NCBI GenBank assembly: GCA_945860385.1
Contig: CAMAQD010000013.1
Location: 47,153 to 111,152, forward strand
Reading direction: 5' to 3'
Length of the DNA: 64,000 bases
Origin: Flavobacterium psychrophilum
GTDB taxonomy: Bacteria; Bacteroidota; Bacteroidia; Flavobacteriales; Flavobacteriaceae
The first letter of the stretch is position 1, and each line of letters opens with the position of its first letter. The notes under the pieces were generated by a model. The model ran no database searches. It saw only the letters and a list, made by a program, of their open reading frames with translations, and had not been told where the DNA came from. The translations under genes were made by a program, and so were the position numbers. This document shows positions 9,006 through 17,646 of the stretch, one piece after another.

Positions 9006-9758
9006 TTAGATAGCGTTTACTATTGCTAAAAAATCTTTGGCATTAAGTGCAGCTCCACCAATTAGACCTCCGTCAACATCTGGTTTAGAGAAAATTTCTT
9101 TGGCATTATCTGGTTTTACACTTCCACCATATAGTATTGAAACATCTTCAGCGATATCGCTTCCAAAAGCTTTACGAACCGTTTCTCTGATGAATTCGTG
9201 CATATCTTGAGCTTGTTCTGGACTAGCCGTTTCGCCTGTTCCAATAGCCCAAACTGGTTCGTAAGCCAAAACAATTTTTTCCCAGTTTTTTGCTTCAATG
9301 TGAAACAAACCGTCTCTTAATTGGTTTTCAACAATGTTGAAATGGTTTTTAGATTGACGGTCTTTCAATTCTTCGCCGAAGCAAAAAATAACGGTCATAT
9401 CGTGTTGTAGAGCGGTGTCCACTTTGCTAGCAATCAATGCGTCTGTTTCGTGAAAAATAGCTCTGCGCTCTGAATGTCCAAGAATAACGGTATCTACACC
9501 AACGCTTTTTAACATATCAGCAGAAATTTCGCCTGTGTAAGCACCACTTTCTGCTTGGTGCATATTTTGTGCGGACACTTTGATGGCAGTTGACTCCAAA
9601 AGGCTAGTTGCCAAAGCCAAATTTACAAAAGTAGGTGCTACAATTACTTCTTTGTTATCTTCTGATGAAACTTGTGATTTTAATTCGTTTAATAATTCTG
9701 CGGTTTGAGTCGCATTTTTATGCATTTTCCAGTTTCCTGCTACAATCTTCTTTCTCAT
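9006..9758 (-). CDS. tpiA: Triosephosphate isomerase
   Basis: A 250-residue TIM-barrel enzyme interconverting dihydroxyacetone phosphate and glyceraldehyde 3-phosphate in glycolysis. All catalytic residues are visible: Asn9 and Lys11 (AGNWKM), His95 (LGHSERR) and Glu167 (AYEPVWAIGTG), with the phosphate-gripping loop and YGGSVKPDN near the C-terminus. Length is standard. It is the last gene of a leftward run with the TlpA-like, small membrane, DoxX and DUF1599 genes and is followed by a good terminator. Confidence 0.98.
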   Translation of the reverse strand: MRKKIVAGNWKMHKNATQTAELLNELKSQVSSEDNKEVIVAPTFVNLALATSLLESTAIKVSAQNMHQAESGAYTGEISADMLKSVGVDTVILGHSERRAIFHETDALIASKVDTALQHDMTVIFCFGEELKDRQSKNHFNIVENQLRDGLFHIEAKNWEKIVLAYEPVWAIGTGETASPEQAQDMHEFIRETVRKAFGSDIAEDVSILYGGSVKPDNAKEIFSKPDVDGGLIGGAALNAKDFLAIVNAI

Positions 9759-9838
9759 TTTAATTGTGTTTATTGTTTGATAATTATGTTTCTAAATTTT
9801 TGATTCCCACGGCTGAAACGCTAGTATTTGAAGTGTTA

Positions 9839-10342
9839 TTATTTACTAGTTTCTAACTTTTTTAATTCGGTATTTATTTTTTCAAAATCAGTTTCGATGG
9901 CTCTGTAAATCACTATTTTTCCAGTTTTGTCAATAATGATATATCTTGGAATCCAATCTAGGTCAATTGCTTTGCCAAAAACACCTTTCATCTGGTCATT
10001 TGCCATAAAATGCTCGCCTTTGATTTCGTGTTTTGTTATTCCTTCTTTCCATTTATCGACTGTTTTGTCCATCGAAATGAATACATAATCTACCTCAGGA
10101 TTATTGGCTTGAAGTTCTTTTATTTTAGGCATTGCTTTGACACAATCGCCGCACCAAGAGGCCCAAATTTCGATAACGAGAGTTTTGCCTTTGTGCCTTT
10201 TTAGAATGTCTTTAAAAGCAACTTGTTTCCCATTATTTGAAAGTAAAGTTTCAGACAATGCTTCTTTTGAAAAGGAGGTTTTTTGAGCTTGAGAACAAGA
10301 AAAACTGATAATAGCTAAAAGCAATACTAGTATTTTTTTCAT
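9839..10342 (-). CDS. TlpA-like thioredoxin-fold lipoprotein
   Basis: A 167-residue exported thioredoxin-like protein. After a hydrophobic signal segment a Cys in the SFSC context is followed by SQAQ, suggesting lipoprotein processing. The fold carries WASWCGDC, a thiol-disulfide CxxC centre as in TlpA/ResA reductases, followed by a cis-Pro region (DWIPRY). Start taken at MKKILVLL (10342): the frame opens at 10360, but a -7 box (TAACTTTG on the minus strand, 10365-10358) overlaps that position, so the shorter start is better. It lies 80 bp before tpiA. Redox partner is unknown; the DoxX/thioredoxin-like protein two genes upstream is a candidate. Confidence 0.87.
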   Translation of the reverse strand: MKKILVLLLAIISFSCSQAQKTSFSKEALSETLLSNNGKQVAFKDILKRHKGKTLVIEIWASWCGDCVKAMPKIKELQANNPEVDYVFISMDKTVDKWKEGITKHEIKGEHFMANDQMKGVFGKAIDLDWIPRYIIIDKTGKIVIYRAIETDFEKINTELKKLETSK

Positions 10343-10471
10343 TTTAAAAATTTTTCTCAAAGTTACATTTTAAAAACAAAATAGCGTAGAGTAAAATACA
10401 TTATTTCAGGCATTTGTACTATTTCGATTTCGTAAATGAGTGGAGGAATCAATGAAGAAAACGAAGTTTCC

Positions 10472-10744
10472 TTAATTCGATTTTTTATCTGTGGAATCGT
10501 CTAAATAGATTCTTTTGCTTCTTTTTCGTTTCTTTGTGAAATACAATTGTTTAATAGTATAACCAATATAAATTCCAGAAATAGCCATTAAAGTGCATCC
10601 TAAAATAACGTGAAATGTAATTCCTAAAGGCACTTCAAAAATCCCTGAAACTACATTTAAAAATAGGTAACCAATTCCAAACACAATACAACTTATAAAA
10701 ATAAGTATAAATTTCTTTTTCCTTCTTTCTCTTCTACTACTCAT
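10472..10744 (-). CDS. Small two-span membrane protein, unknown function
   Basis: A 90-residue protein with a basic N-terminus (SSRRERRKKK), two hydrophobic spans (about 10-33 and 40-65) and a basic tail (KKRKRSKR). The basic ends would place both termini in the cytoplasm. The ATG at 10744 is preferred to a TTG six bases upstream. It sits 21 bp after the DoxX-like gene, which makes co-transcription likely. I do not recognise a family. Confidence 0.7.
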   Translation of the reverse strand: MSSRRERRKKKFILIFISCIVFGIGYLFLNVVSGIFEVPLGITFHVILGCTLMAISGIYIGYTIKQLYFTKKRKRSKRIYLDDSTDKKSN

Positions 10745-10765
10745 AAGCAACTGTAAATAAGTGAA

Positions 10766-11866
10766 CTAAAATTTCAAATCATTACTATCATTATAATGTA
10801 CCTTCTGGGTAACAGTACCGTAATTTAATAAAACAAAACTAGGATTTGCTCGTTCTACCGTTTTTAAAGCAGTTGCATCACAAAAAAGAACATCAAAAGT
10901 AAAACCATATTTCTTTTTTAAATCAGCAATTGCATCCGCTGATGAACCAGTCAGTATCGCAACATAATATCCTTTTGCAATCGCCTTTTTGTACAGATCA
11001 TTTATTTTTTGTAAGCCTGCTAAATTCGCTTTTTCTAAATCATAAGCCACAATTAACATCGCTTTTTCTTTAGATAATATCATGTCAGTTTTGTCTTCTC
11101 CGTCTATTTCTAATTTGAAATCGTGAATAGGAGGGAGGTAACCCTGAACTATAACTTTGTCTTTTCTATCGACAAATTCTGCTCCTTCGGGAAGTGACAT
11201 CAAATCTTTTTCGGTGAATTCTTTGTCAACACCATTTACTTTATATATGAAAATCATTTCCACTACACTTTTTGGAGCATTATCAGGAATTTCCATTGAT
11301 TTGCGGATGTTTGTACCTACTTTATAAGGCCTAAAATCTTTTAATGGTAAATGGTTTAAAACCCAATATCCCATAAATGCACATAATACAATACTTGCTA
11401 AAACCAAAACGGATTGGATTTTGTCGGCAAATAATGGTTTGATGTATTTTTGATTATAAAATAAAATTAGAATGAAAAACAACAATATTAAATCTTTTGA
11501 AAATGATTGCCAAGGTGTCAAATGCAGGGCATCGCCAAAGCATCCACAATCTTTAACCACATCAAAATAAGCCGAATAAAAAGTCAGAAACGTGAACAAA
11601 ACTACTAAAAGCAACAAACTCCAAATCGTCCATTTTGCTTTGTAACCAATGAGCAGCATTACACCTAAAACCACTTCAAGAATAACCAAAAACAGTGCAA
11701 TTGCTACTGTGAAAGGCACAAAAAAAGGCATATTGAAAACGGGCTCACTAAAATATTCGTCCAGTTTATAAGAGAAGCCTAAAGGATCATTTAATTTTAT
11801 TAATCCCGAAATAATGAACAAAATCCCGACGAAAATTCTCGAAAACTGAGTGATGAAGTTTTTCAT
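10766..11866 (-). CDS. BT_3928-type DoxX membrane protein with C-terminal thioredoxin-like domain
   Basis: A 366-residue protein. Residues 1-165 contain four or more membrane spans of the DoxX fold (FVGILFIISGLIKLNDPLGF) plus a conserved KDCGCFGD loop with paired cysteines. After a further span comes an extracytoplasmic domain ending in a thioredoxin-like module (about 255-366) that contains no CxxC. This architecture is conserved in Bacteroidota, as I recall, under the name BT_3928 family. The KDCGCFGD cysteines suggest redox chemistry in the membrane. It is followed by a small membrane protein and a TlpA-like thioredoxin, which fits an envelope redox function, though this is inference. Confidence 0.88.
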   Translation of the reverse strand: MKNFITQFSRIFVGILFIISGLIKLNDPLGFSYKLDEYFSEPVFNMPFFVPFTVAIALFLVILEVVLGVMLLIGYKAKWTIWSLLLLVVLFTFLTFYSAYFDVVKDCGCFGDALHLTPWQSFSKDLILLFFILILFYNQKYIKPLFADKIQSVLVLASIVLCAFMGYWVLNHLPLKDFRPYKVGTNIRKSMEIPDNAPKSVVEMIFIYKVNGVDKEFTEKDLMSLPEGAEFVDRKDKVIVQGYLPPIHDFKLEIDGEDKTDMILSKEKAMLIVAYDLEKANLAGLQKINDLYKKAIAKGYYVAILTGSSADAIADLKKKYGFTFDVLFCDATALKTVERANPSFVLLNYGTVTQKVHYNDSNDLKF

Positions 11867-11929
11867 TTTTTATATGTTATTTAAAAAATACCTTTGTCAA
11901 ATTTTTAAACCTTGACAAAAGTTATCCAT

Positions 11930-12466
11930 TTATTTTTTAATTAAAATCAAAGCAAAAATAGCATAATTAATCATATCCTGATAATTAGCGTCGATACCTT
12001 CGGAAACCAAAGTTTTTCCTTTATTGTCTTCAATTTGCTTAACGCGAAGCAGTTTTTGCAAAATCAAATCGGTTAAAGAACTTACGCGCATTTCGCGCCA
12101 AGCCTCACCATAATCGTGGTTTTTGTCTTCCATCAAATCTTTGGTCAATTTTACTTTGGCATCGTACAATTGGGTAGCTTCTTCTACATTCAAATCGGGT
12201 TGATCGACGACGCCAAGTTCGAGTTGTATCAACGCCATAATCGAATAATTGATGATTCCTATGAATTCGCCAGTTTCATCTTCGTCTATTTTTCGAACTT
12301 CGTTTTCCTGTAAACTTCTTATTCTTTGGGCTTTGATATAAATTTGGTCTGTTAGTGAAGGCAATCTTAAAATACGCCAAGCACTGCCGTAATCTTTCAT
12401 TTTATTGATGAATAGCGCGCGGCAAATTGCAATTATGCTATCATATTGCTGTGAAGTAATGTTCAT
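11930..12466 (-). CDS. DUF1599 domain protein with internal duplication
   Basis: A 178-residue cytoplasmic protein of the DUF1599 family, which has no firm biochemical role that I can cite. The two halves are repeats: residues 20-43 carry MKDYGSAWR followed by LPSLTDQIYIK, and residues 113-140 carry KNHDYGEAWR followed by VSSLTDLILQK. Each half continues to a predicted helix with the pattern INY[SA]I[MF]ALI. It is first in the leftward run towards tpiA and divergent from folP. Family assignment is good; function is not known. Confidence 0.88.
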   Translation of the reverse strand: MNITSQQYDSIIAICRALFINKMKDYGSAWRILRLPSLTDQIYIKAQRIRSLQENEVRKIDEDETGEFIGIINYSIMALIQLELGVVDQPDLNVEEATQLYDAKVKLTKDLMEDKNHDYGEAWREMRVSSLTDLILQKLLRVKQIEDNKGKTLVSEGIDANYQDMINYAIFALILIKK

Positions 12467-12555
12467 TTAATGGTGTATATTTGTCAAATAATTTCTTCAA
12501 AAATAAGGAATATTTATGGGATGGAAAAATGATAATTAACGAAATTTGATTTAGG

Positions 12556-13383
12556 ATGACAATAAACTGCAAAGGACAACTTATTGATTTGACAACTCCC
12601 AAAGTGATGGGGATATTGAATGTAACTCCCAATTCATTTTATGATGGCGGAATGTATAAAAGCAGCAGTGAAATGCTGACAAAAGTAGGTAAAATGCTTA
12701 GCGAAGGAGCCACATTTATTGATGTTGGAGCCTATTCGAGCAAGCCTAGTGCCGAATATGTTTCGGAAGAGGAAGAATTGCAAAGAATAATTCCTATTAT
12801 CAATCTGATTTTAGAATATTATCCACAAGCTTTGCTTTCCGTTGATACTTTTAGAAGCGAAGTCGCCAAGGTTTGCATCGAAAATGGAGCGGCGATCATC
12901 AATGATATTTCGGCAGGAAATCTGGATGATAAAATGCTGGAAACTATTGCGAAATATAACGTTCCTTATATTATGATGCATATGAGAGGCACGCCAGAAA
13001 CCATGCAAAAGATGACAACTTACGACGATATTGTCAAGGAAATATTATTCTATTTCTCTGAAAAGGTGTCCAAAGCTAGAAGTTTCGGTGTTAATGATTT
13101 GATAATCGATCCTGGATTCGGTTTTGCTAAAACTTTGGATCAAAATTATGAAGTTTTACAAAAAATGGAATTGTTTGAAATCTTGGAATTGCCTTTATTA
13201 GCAGGATTTTCTAGGAAATCTATGATTTATAAAACCTTGCATTCTTCTGCGGAAGAAGCTTTGAATGGAACCACGGTTTTGAATACCGTTGCGTTGATTA
13301 AAGGAGCGAAAATTCTTCGGGTTCACGATGTGAAAGAAGCGATGGAATGTGTTACTTTATTCAATAAAATCAATAATCAGTAA
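12556..13383 (+). CDS. folP: Dihydropteroate synthase
   Basis: A 275-residue TIM-barrel enzyme that condenses 4-aminobenzoate with hydroxymethyl-dihydropterin diphosphate in folate synthesis, and the sulfonamide target. Motifs in order: MGILNVTPNSFYDGG, a GA-x-YSSKPSA loop in place of the more usual GGESTRPG, SVDTF, NDISAGN, MHMRGTP, DPGFGFAKT, and the phosphate-binding GFSRKSM. Length is normal. It is divergent from DUF1599 and overlaps the next gene by one base (TAATG), indicating an operon with that lipoprotein. Confidence 0.96.
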   Translation: MTINCKGQLIDLTTPKVMGILNVTPNSFYDGGMYKSSSEMLTKVGKMLSEGATFIDVGAYSSKPSAEYVSEEEELQRIIPIINLILEYYPQALLSVDTFRSEVAKVCIENGAAIINDISAGNLDDKMLETIAKYNVPYIMMHMRGTPETMQKMTTYDDIVKEILFYFSEKVSKARSFGVNDLIIDPGFGFAKTLDQNYEVLQKMELFEILELPLLAGFSRKSMIYKTLHSSAEEALNGTTVLNTVALIKGAKILRVHDVKEAMECVTLFNKINNQ

Positions 13384-13994
13384 TGAAGTATTTTAGTTTA
13401 GTAATTCTTTTTGTGCTGTTTTCCTGTGGAAATAAAGAAGATATTTTATTGCCAAAATCGAATGTAACCTTAGTTTCAAATGTAATAGATCATTCACCAA
13501 TTTATATTTTTTTCAGAACTAAAGGAAAAGATACTTTGGCAGAAGTAAACCGAAAAAACTCCATTATTTCAACCAATTGGATTCTTAATATTGACAAGCG
13601 ATTGCCGTTGCGATTGGTTATTCCTGAAGTAATGAAATTGCAGGAAAAAAAGCGAAGTGAAGTCGCTCACAAAAACGAATTAGCCGAAAATTATTATTCG
13701 TATGCGGATAGTATTCATAAGAATATGGCGTTTCTACCATTCACGAAAGTGTATTATAAATTGGAGAAGCCAATGTCTAGTTTTATTGTATTTTTTTCTA
13801 GAAAAAATGAAATTTATGTGGATGGTTTTTCAGGAAGTCGTGAAGAATTGAAGCATTTTTTAACTAGTTACAAAGATAAGACCAAAATAATTAGATTCGG
13901 TTTTGATGAAAAAATGAGTTATGGAACTTATATTCAGAATGAAATTTTCATCCAAAGTTTAAAAATTGAAAACAAAGAAGAGTTTGTTTATTAA
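13383..13994 (+). CDS. Putative lipoprotein, unknown function
   Basis: A 203-residue protein with a short hydrophobic signal segment and lipobox-like LFSC (Cys15), so probably a periplasm-facing lipoprotein. The body is charged, with no enzyme motif I can identify. Its ATG shares one base with the folP stop codon, so it is translated from the folP mRNA. Genes of this kind commonly follow folP in flavobacteria as far as I recall, but no function can be inferred. Confidence 0.78.
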   Translation: MKYFSLVILFVLFSCGNKEDILLPKSNVTLVSNVIDHSPIYIFFRTKGKDTLAEVNRKNSIISTNWILNIDKRLPLRLVIPEVMKLQEKKRSEVAHKNELAENYYSYADSIHKNMAFLPFTKVYYKLEKPMSSFIVFFSRKNEIYVDGFSGSREELKHFLTSYKDKTKIIRFGFDEKMSYGTYIQNEIFIQSLKIENKEEFVY

Positions 13995-14010
13995 ATTCCT
14001 AAAACTAAAA

Positions 14011-14484
14011 TCATTGATGATGATATGGTTCATTCTTCAAAATTGTGAATCCGCGATACAATTGTTCGATAAAAAATAAACGCACCATTTGATGGGAAAA
14101 AGTCATTAGTGAAAGCGAAATTTTTCCTTGTGCTTTGGCATAAACCGTTTCCGAAAAACCGTAAGGACCACCAATTACAAAAACCAAAGTCTTCACGCCC
14201 GAATTCATTTTCTTCTGCAATTCCTCTGAAAATCCAACGCTAGTATAGGTTTTTCCGTTTTCATCCAATAAAATGAGTTGATCCGTTGGTGTTATTTTTG
14301 CCAAAATCAATTCGCCTTCTTTCTCTTTTTGCTGGCTTTCCGACAAGTTTTTTACGTTTTTGATATCGGGAATAATCTCCAAATCAAACTTGATATAAAA
14401 CGACAAACGTTTTTGATATTCGTCAATTAAGGATTGCAAATTTTTATTATCGGTTTTGCCAATGGCGATGAGTTTGATATTCAT
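14011..14484 (-). CDS. rlmH: 23S rRNA pseudouridine-1915 N3-methyltransferase
   Basis: A 157-residue SPOUT methyltransferase that methylates pseudouridine 1915 in helix 69 of 23S rRNA. The N-terminus (MNIKLIAIGKT) and the knotted C-terminal SAM site (FVIGGPYGF; LSLMTFSHQMVRLFFIEQLYRGF; ending NEPYHHQ) are diagnostic, and the usual length of about 155-160 is met. It is convergent with the folP lipoprotein gene, 16 bp away. A -7 box TACCTTTG lies 20-28 bases upstream of the ATG (14512-14505, minus strand). Confidence 0.97.
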   Translation of the reverse strand: MNIKLIAIGKTDNKNLQSLIDEYQKRLSFYIKFDLEIIPDIKNVKNLSESQQKEKEGELILAKITPTDQLILLDENGKTYTSVGFSEELQKKMNSGVKTLVFVIGGPYGFSETVYAKAQGKISLSLMTFSHQMVRLFFIEQLYRGFTILKNEPYHHQ

Positions 14485-14715
14485 TTTGTTGGATATTAAT
14501 AAAACAAAGGTATAAAATTGAGAATCAAATAATATTGTTCCGTTTTTGAACCTTCATTTTATGATATTAATTTAAATTAAGAATAAATATTGTTTTAAAA
14601 TCGTTTACACCCCTATTTTTTATGGGGTTGAATAAAATATTACACTAATTCATTTCGAGATACCGTCTAAAATTAATTAAACTTAACAAATTTTATGAAA
14701 TTTGTAAAATAAACG

Positions 14716-14748
14716 TTGGAATTATTGTGAAACGATTAGTTAATTTTG
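14716..14748 (+). promoter_or_regulatory. Bacteroidota-type promoter of amt
   Basis: TTG at 14716-14718 and TAATTTTG at 14741-14748, spaced 22 nt, match the TTG-N17-23-TAnnTTTG consensus. Transcription would begin near 14755, leaving a leader of about 16 nt before the amt ATG. Confidence 0.55.
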
Positions 14749-14770
14749 AGCCAAAATAAAAAAATAAATT

Positions 14771-16006
14771 ATGTTAGACGTAGGATTAACCACTTTTATG
14801 ATTCTTGCCACTAGTTTAGTGATGCTGATGACTCCCGGACTCGCTTTTTTCTATGGTGGATTGGGCTGTAATAAAAATATTTTGAGCATAATGATGCAGA
14901 GTTTTGTTTCAATGGGAATAGGAACTGTGCTTTGGTTTGCTTTTGGATATTCGCTTTGTTTTAGCGGGAATATGAGTTCTGGTTCCGATTTTTTTGGGAT
15001 TATAGGGAATTTTGATAAAGCTTTTTATCACGGAATTACGCCTTCAACACTGTATTCATCAGATAAGCCGTTTCCCGAATATATTTTTATTGCTTATCAA
15101 ATGATGTTTGCTATCATTACTCCGGCATTGATTACAGGAGCTTTTATCAACAGGGTTTCGTTTAAATCCTATGTTTACTTTCTTATTTTCTGGCAAATTT
15201 TTGTGTATTATCCTTTTGTTCATATGGTTTGGGGAGGAGGATTGCTTGCAGAGTGGGGAGTTTTTGATTTTGCAGGCGGAATTACCGTCCACGCAACTGC
15301 TGGTTTTGCAGCTTTGGCATCGGTATATTTTGTCGGAAGACGTACTAATAAACACGAGCCTAATAATATTCCATTAGTAGCCATCGGAACAGCTTTACTC
15401 TGGTTTGGTTGGTACGGATTTAATGCTGGAAGCGAATTGGCGGTAAACTCTATTACTATTTCCTCCTTTTTGAATACGGACACAGCAGCATCTTTCGCCG
15501 CGGTTACTTGGTTATTTATCGAATGGAATACTGGCAACAAGAAACCTACTTTTGTTGGATTAATGACGGGCGCTGTTGCAGGTTTGGCTACGATTACTCC
15601 AGCTGCTGGTTATGTTGATATTTATTCGTCGGCAATTATTGGAATCATTGCTGCTTGTGGTTGCTTTTTGGCAGTAAAATATAAAGAAAAGAAAGGTTGG
15701 GACGATGCGCTCGATGTATGGGGAATTCACGGAATGGGCGGAATAATTGGAACCATTTGCCTTGGTTTCTTTGCCAATAGCACTATAAACGAAGCGATTC
15801 CGAATGGGTTATTTTTTGGAGGTAACGGAATGTTATTGTTTAAAGAATGTGTTGCCATTTTATTTGCAACCAGTTATGCGTTCTTTTTTACCTTATTATT
15901 GTTTAAAATAATCAATAAGTTTATTCCTGTAAAAGCTACCGAAGAAGATCAGGAACTTGGACTGGATTTGTCACATCACGGCGAAATCGCACGACAACAG
16001 CGCTAA
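14771..16006 (+). CDS. amt: Ammonium transporter (Amt/MEP/Rh family)
   Basis: A 411-residue inner-membrane channel for ammonium uptake with about eleven predicted spans. Family signatures are visible: FYGGLGCNKNILS near the N-terminus, the FAGGITVHATAGFAAL motif with the first pore His, GWYGFNAGSE, and DVWGIHGMGGIIGTICLG with the second. Length is normal. No glnK/PII gene is adjacent, unlike in many bacteria, so control by PII must come from elsewhere or be absent. The gene has its own promoter and a strong terminator, so it appears monocistronic. Confidence 0.96.
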   Translation: MLDVGLTTFMILATSLVMLMTPGLAFFYGGLGCNKNILSIMMQSFVSMGIGTVLWFAFGYSLCFSGNMSSGSDFFGIIGNFDKAFYHGITPSTLYSSDKPFPEYIFIAYQMMFAIITPALITGAFINRVSFKSYVYFLIFWQIFVYYPFVHMVWGGGLLAEWGVFDFAGGITVHATAGFAALASVYFVGRRTNKHEPNNIPLVAIGTALLWFGWYGFNAGSELAVNSITISSFLNTDTAASFAAVTWLFIEWNTGNKKPTFVGLMTGAVAGLATITPAAGYVDIYSSAIIGIIAACGCFLAVKYKEKKGWDDALDVWGIHGMGGIIGTICLGFFANSTINEAIPNGLFFGGNGMLLFKECVAILFATSYAFFFTLLLFKIINKFIPVKATEEDQELGLDLSHHGEIARQQR

Positions 16007-16023
16007 AAGATAATTTAAATTAT

Positions 16024-16060
16024 AAAAGGGCTACATTCATTATCGAATGTAGCCCTTTTT
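16024..16060. terminator. Bidirectional terminator between amt and the GldL-like gene
   Basis: A perfect stem AAAAGGGCTACATTC / GAATGTAGCCCTTTT with a 6-nt loop is flanked by T-rich sequence on the plus strand and A-rich sequence on the other side, so it can serve both convergent genes. Confidence 0.9.
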
Positions 16061-16078
16061 ATTTTGGTTTAATATGTT

Positions 16079-16288
16079 TTAACTATCCAAAAACGAATCG
16101 GTGTTGTTTTTATTTTTTTTGAATAATTTTAGCAGCATCAATATCGCGGCAACAGCTTCGAAAGTCATTCCTATGATTAAAAAGAAAGTCGTCCAATCTT
16201 TGCGTTCATTGGTGACTTTGAAGGCAACTCCAATGATGGTAAGTATTGCTCCAATTACGAATAGGACTAGGATTTGTGTGTTTTTCAT
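16079..16288 (-). CDS. GldL-like mini membrane protein
   Basis: A 69-residue protein with two spans separated by FKVTNERKDWTT, resembling the membrane-hairpin portion of the gliding-motility/type 9 secretion protein GldL (IIGxxFK...IIGM.EA), but without GldL's long cytoplasmic tail. The start is taken at MKNTQIL (16288) because a -7 box (TATCTTTG, minus strand 16314-16307) would overlap the longer frame. It stands alone, convergent with amt. Membership of the GldL-related family is by pattern only, and a role in motility is not shown. Confidence 0.65.
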   Translation of the reverse strand: MKNTQILVLFVIGAILTIIGVAFKVTNERKDWTTFFLIIGMTFEAVAAILMLLKLFKKNKNNTDSFLDS

Positions 16289-16337
16289 TAAAGAATATTT
16301 AAGTCTCAAAGATAATAAAAAGGTGTAGATTTTGGAT

Positions 16338-17477
16338 TTAAAGGATAGTTTGCGTTTTTACGTACTTCACATTTCGTTCTTTTAAATAGGATAAAATATA
16401 GTTGAAGCAAGTTTCGTGTTTCCCAATTAATTCTGGCGGAAATATTCCTTTTTCGGTAAATAATCCTTCCAAAAATAGATTTGCGACTGCTGTAGCTGTG
16501 TATCCGGTAGTTCTCGCCATCGATGAAGTTTGGGTTTCTTGGCAATATTCGTCGTATAAATTATAGATTACTTCTACGATTTGTCCTTTTGGATTTTCTC
16601 CTTTTAAGCTGATTCGCATTACGGTTAATTCTTCTTCGGTTTCGCCTAGTTTCCATTCGTTGAAAAGAATTTTACTAGTAAAATCGAGTGGAGAAATTTC
16701 AGTTTCATTGACCGTTATTTTGTTTTCGCTAAAAAATCCGCTATCTTTTAAAACTTTTACATATTCAACGTGACCGGGATATCTAAGTGTTTTCTCTTTC
16801 ATGTTTTTGATGTGTGGCATCGTAAATAATATCGAGCGCAATCCATCAGAATTGAAAGATTCTAAGGTTCCTACTTTGTCAAATTCCACCAATTCGCAAT
16901 CGGTCAAAGCGTCACGAATAACGATATTTCCGTTTTCGACATAACGAGCAGGTCGAGTATATTCTTCGATTACGTCAATTGGCGAGAAAGGCGCTTTGTA
17001 ATTGAAAGGCCATTTTTTGACTTTTGGTAATCCGCCTACTAAGGTTTCGAAATCTGTCAATTTCATTTTTTCGTTATAATAACCTAAAATGATATTGTGC
17101 ATTCCCGGCGCAACGCCACAATCGACTATGGCAGTCACACCTTTTTCTTTAGCTAAAGCGTCCAAATTAAATGCATTTTCAGGAAAAAAGGAAATGTCTA
17201 CCACGTTTTTTCCGGCTTCAATTACGTTTTTTATGGTTTCAAAACCCAGAAATCCGGGAACTGCACAAACCACAAAATCAAAATTTTTGAGGATGGATTG
17301 AAGTTTGGTTTTATCACAAACATCTAGTTGTAAAATAGTAATGGCTTGATGTTTATTTTTTAAGTGTTCCAATCGTTGCCAACTTAAATCAGCTATTGTG
17401 ACGCTGTGTTTTTTTGATAAATCAACTGCCATTGCGCTGCCAACCATTCCGCCTCCCAAAACAATTATTTGAATCAT
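16338..17477 (-). CDS. Saccharopine dehydrogenase family protein
   Basis: A 379-residue NAD(P)-dependent enzyme. The N-terminal Rossmann fold opens with VLGGGMVGSAMAVDL and has the VDCGVAPGMHN motif typical of saccharopine-dehydrogenase (LYS9-like) proteins, followed by the family's C-terminal alpha/beta domain. Members act in lysine degradation, or as homospermidine/carboxynorspermidine synthases; without neighbours of those pathways the substrate is uncertain. In flavobacteria a lysine-catabolic role is commonly assumed. It appears monocistronic. Confidence 0.88.
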   Translation of the reverse strand: MIQIIVLGGGMVGSAMAVDLSKKHSVTIADLSWQRLEHLKNKHQAITILQLDVCDKTKLQSILKNFDFVVCAVPGFLGFETIKNVIEAGKNVVDISFFPENAFNLDALAKEKGVTAIVDCGVAPGMHNIILGYYNEKMKLTDFETLVGGLPKVKKWPFNYKAPFSPIDVIEEYTRPARYVENGNIVIRDALTDCELVEFDKVGTLESFNSDGLRSILFTMPHIKNMKEKTLRYPGHVEYVKVLKDSGFFSENKITVNETEISPLDFTSKILFNEWKLGETEEELTVMRISLKGENPKGQIVEVIYNLYDEYCQETQTSSMARTTGYTATAVANLFLEGLFTEKGIFPPELIGKHETCFNYILSYLKERNVKYVKTQTIL

Positions 17478-17560
17478 TTTTTTTTGGTTTTTAAAAGAAA
17501 TTTGAGCGAAGATAGTTTTTCTTGCTAATTTAAAATAAATTTATGTTAGGTTATTTTAAA

Positions 17561-17602
17561 CAAAAACACCTATAAAGTTTGAAAGTTTTATAGGTGTTTT
17601 TG
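17561..17602 (-). terminator. Terminator of the outer-membrane receptor gene
   Basis: A 16-bp perfect inverted repeat (CAAAAACACCTATAAA and its complement) around a 10-nt loop ends in a run of U residues on the minus strand. Confidence 0.88.
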
Positions 17603-17646
17603 CAAAAATTAATAAGTTACGAATTGAACTTATTTACGTATATTTT

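Noticed and set aside
14580..14700. Hairpin ACCCC...GGGGT ahead of amt as a riboswitch
   Set aside because: The stem is only 5 bp with a T-rich loop and lies upstream of the predicted promoter, so it is not in the amt mRNA.
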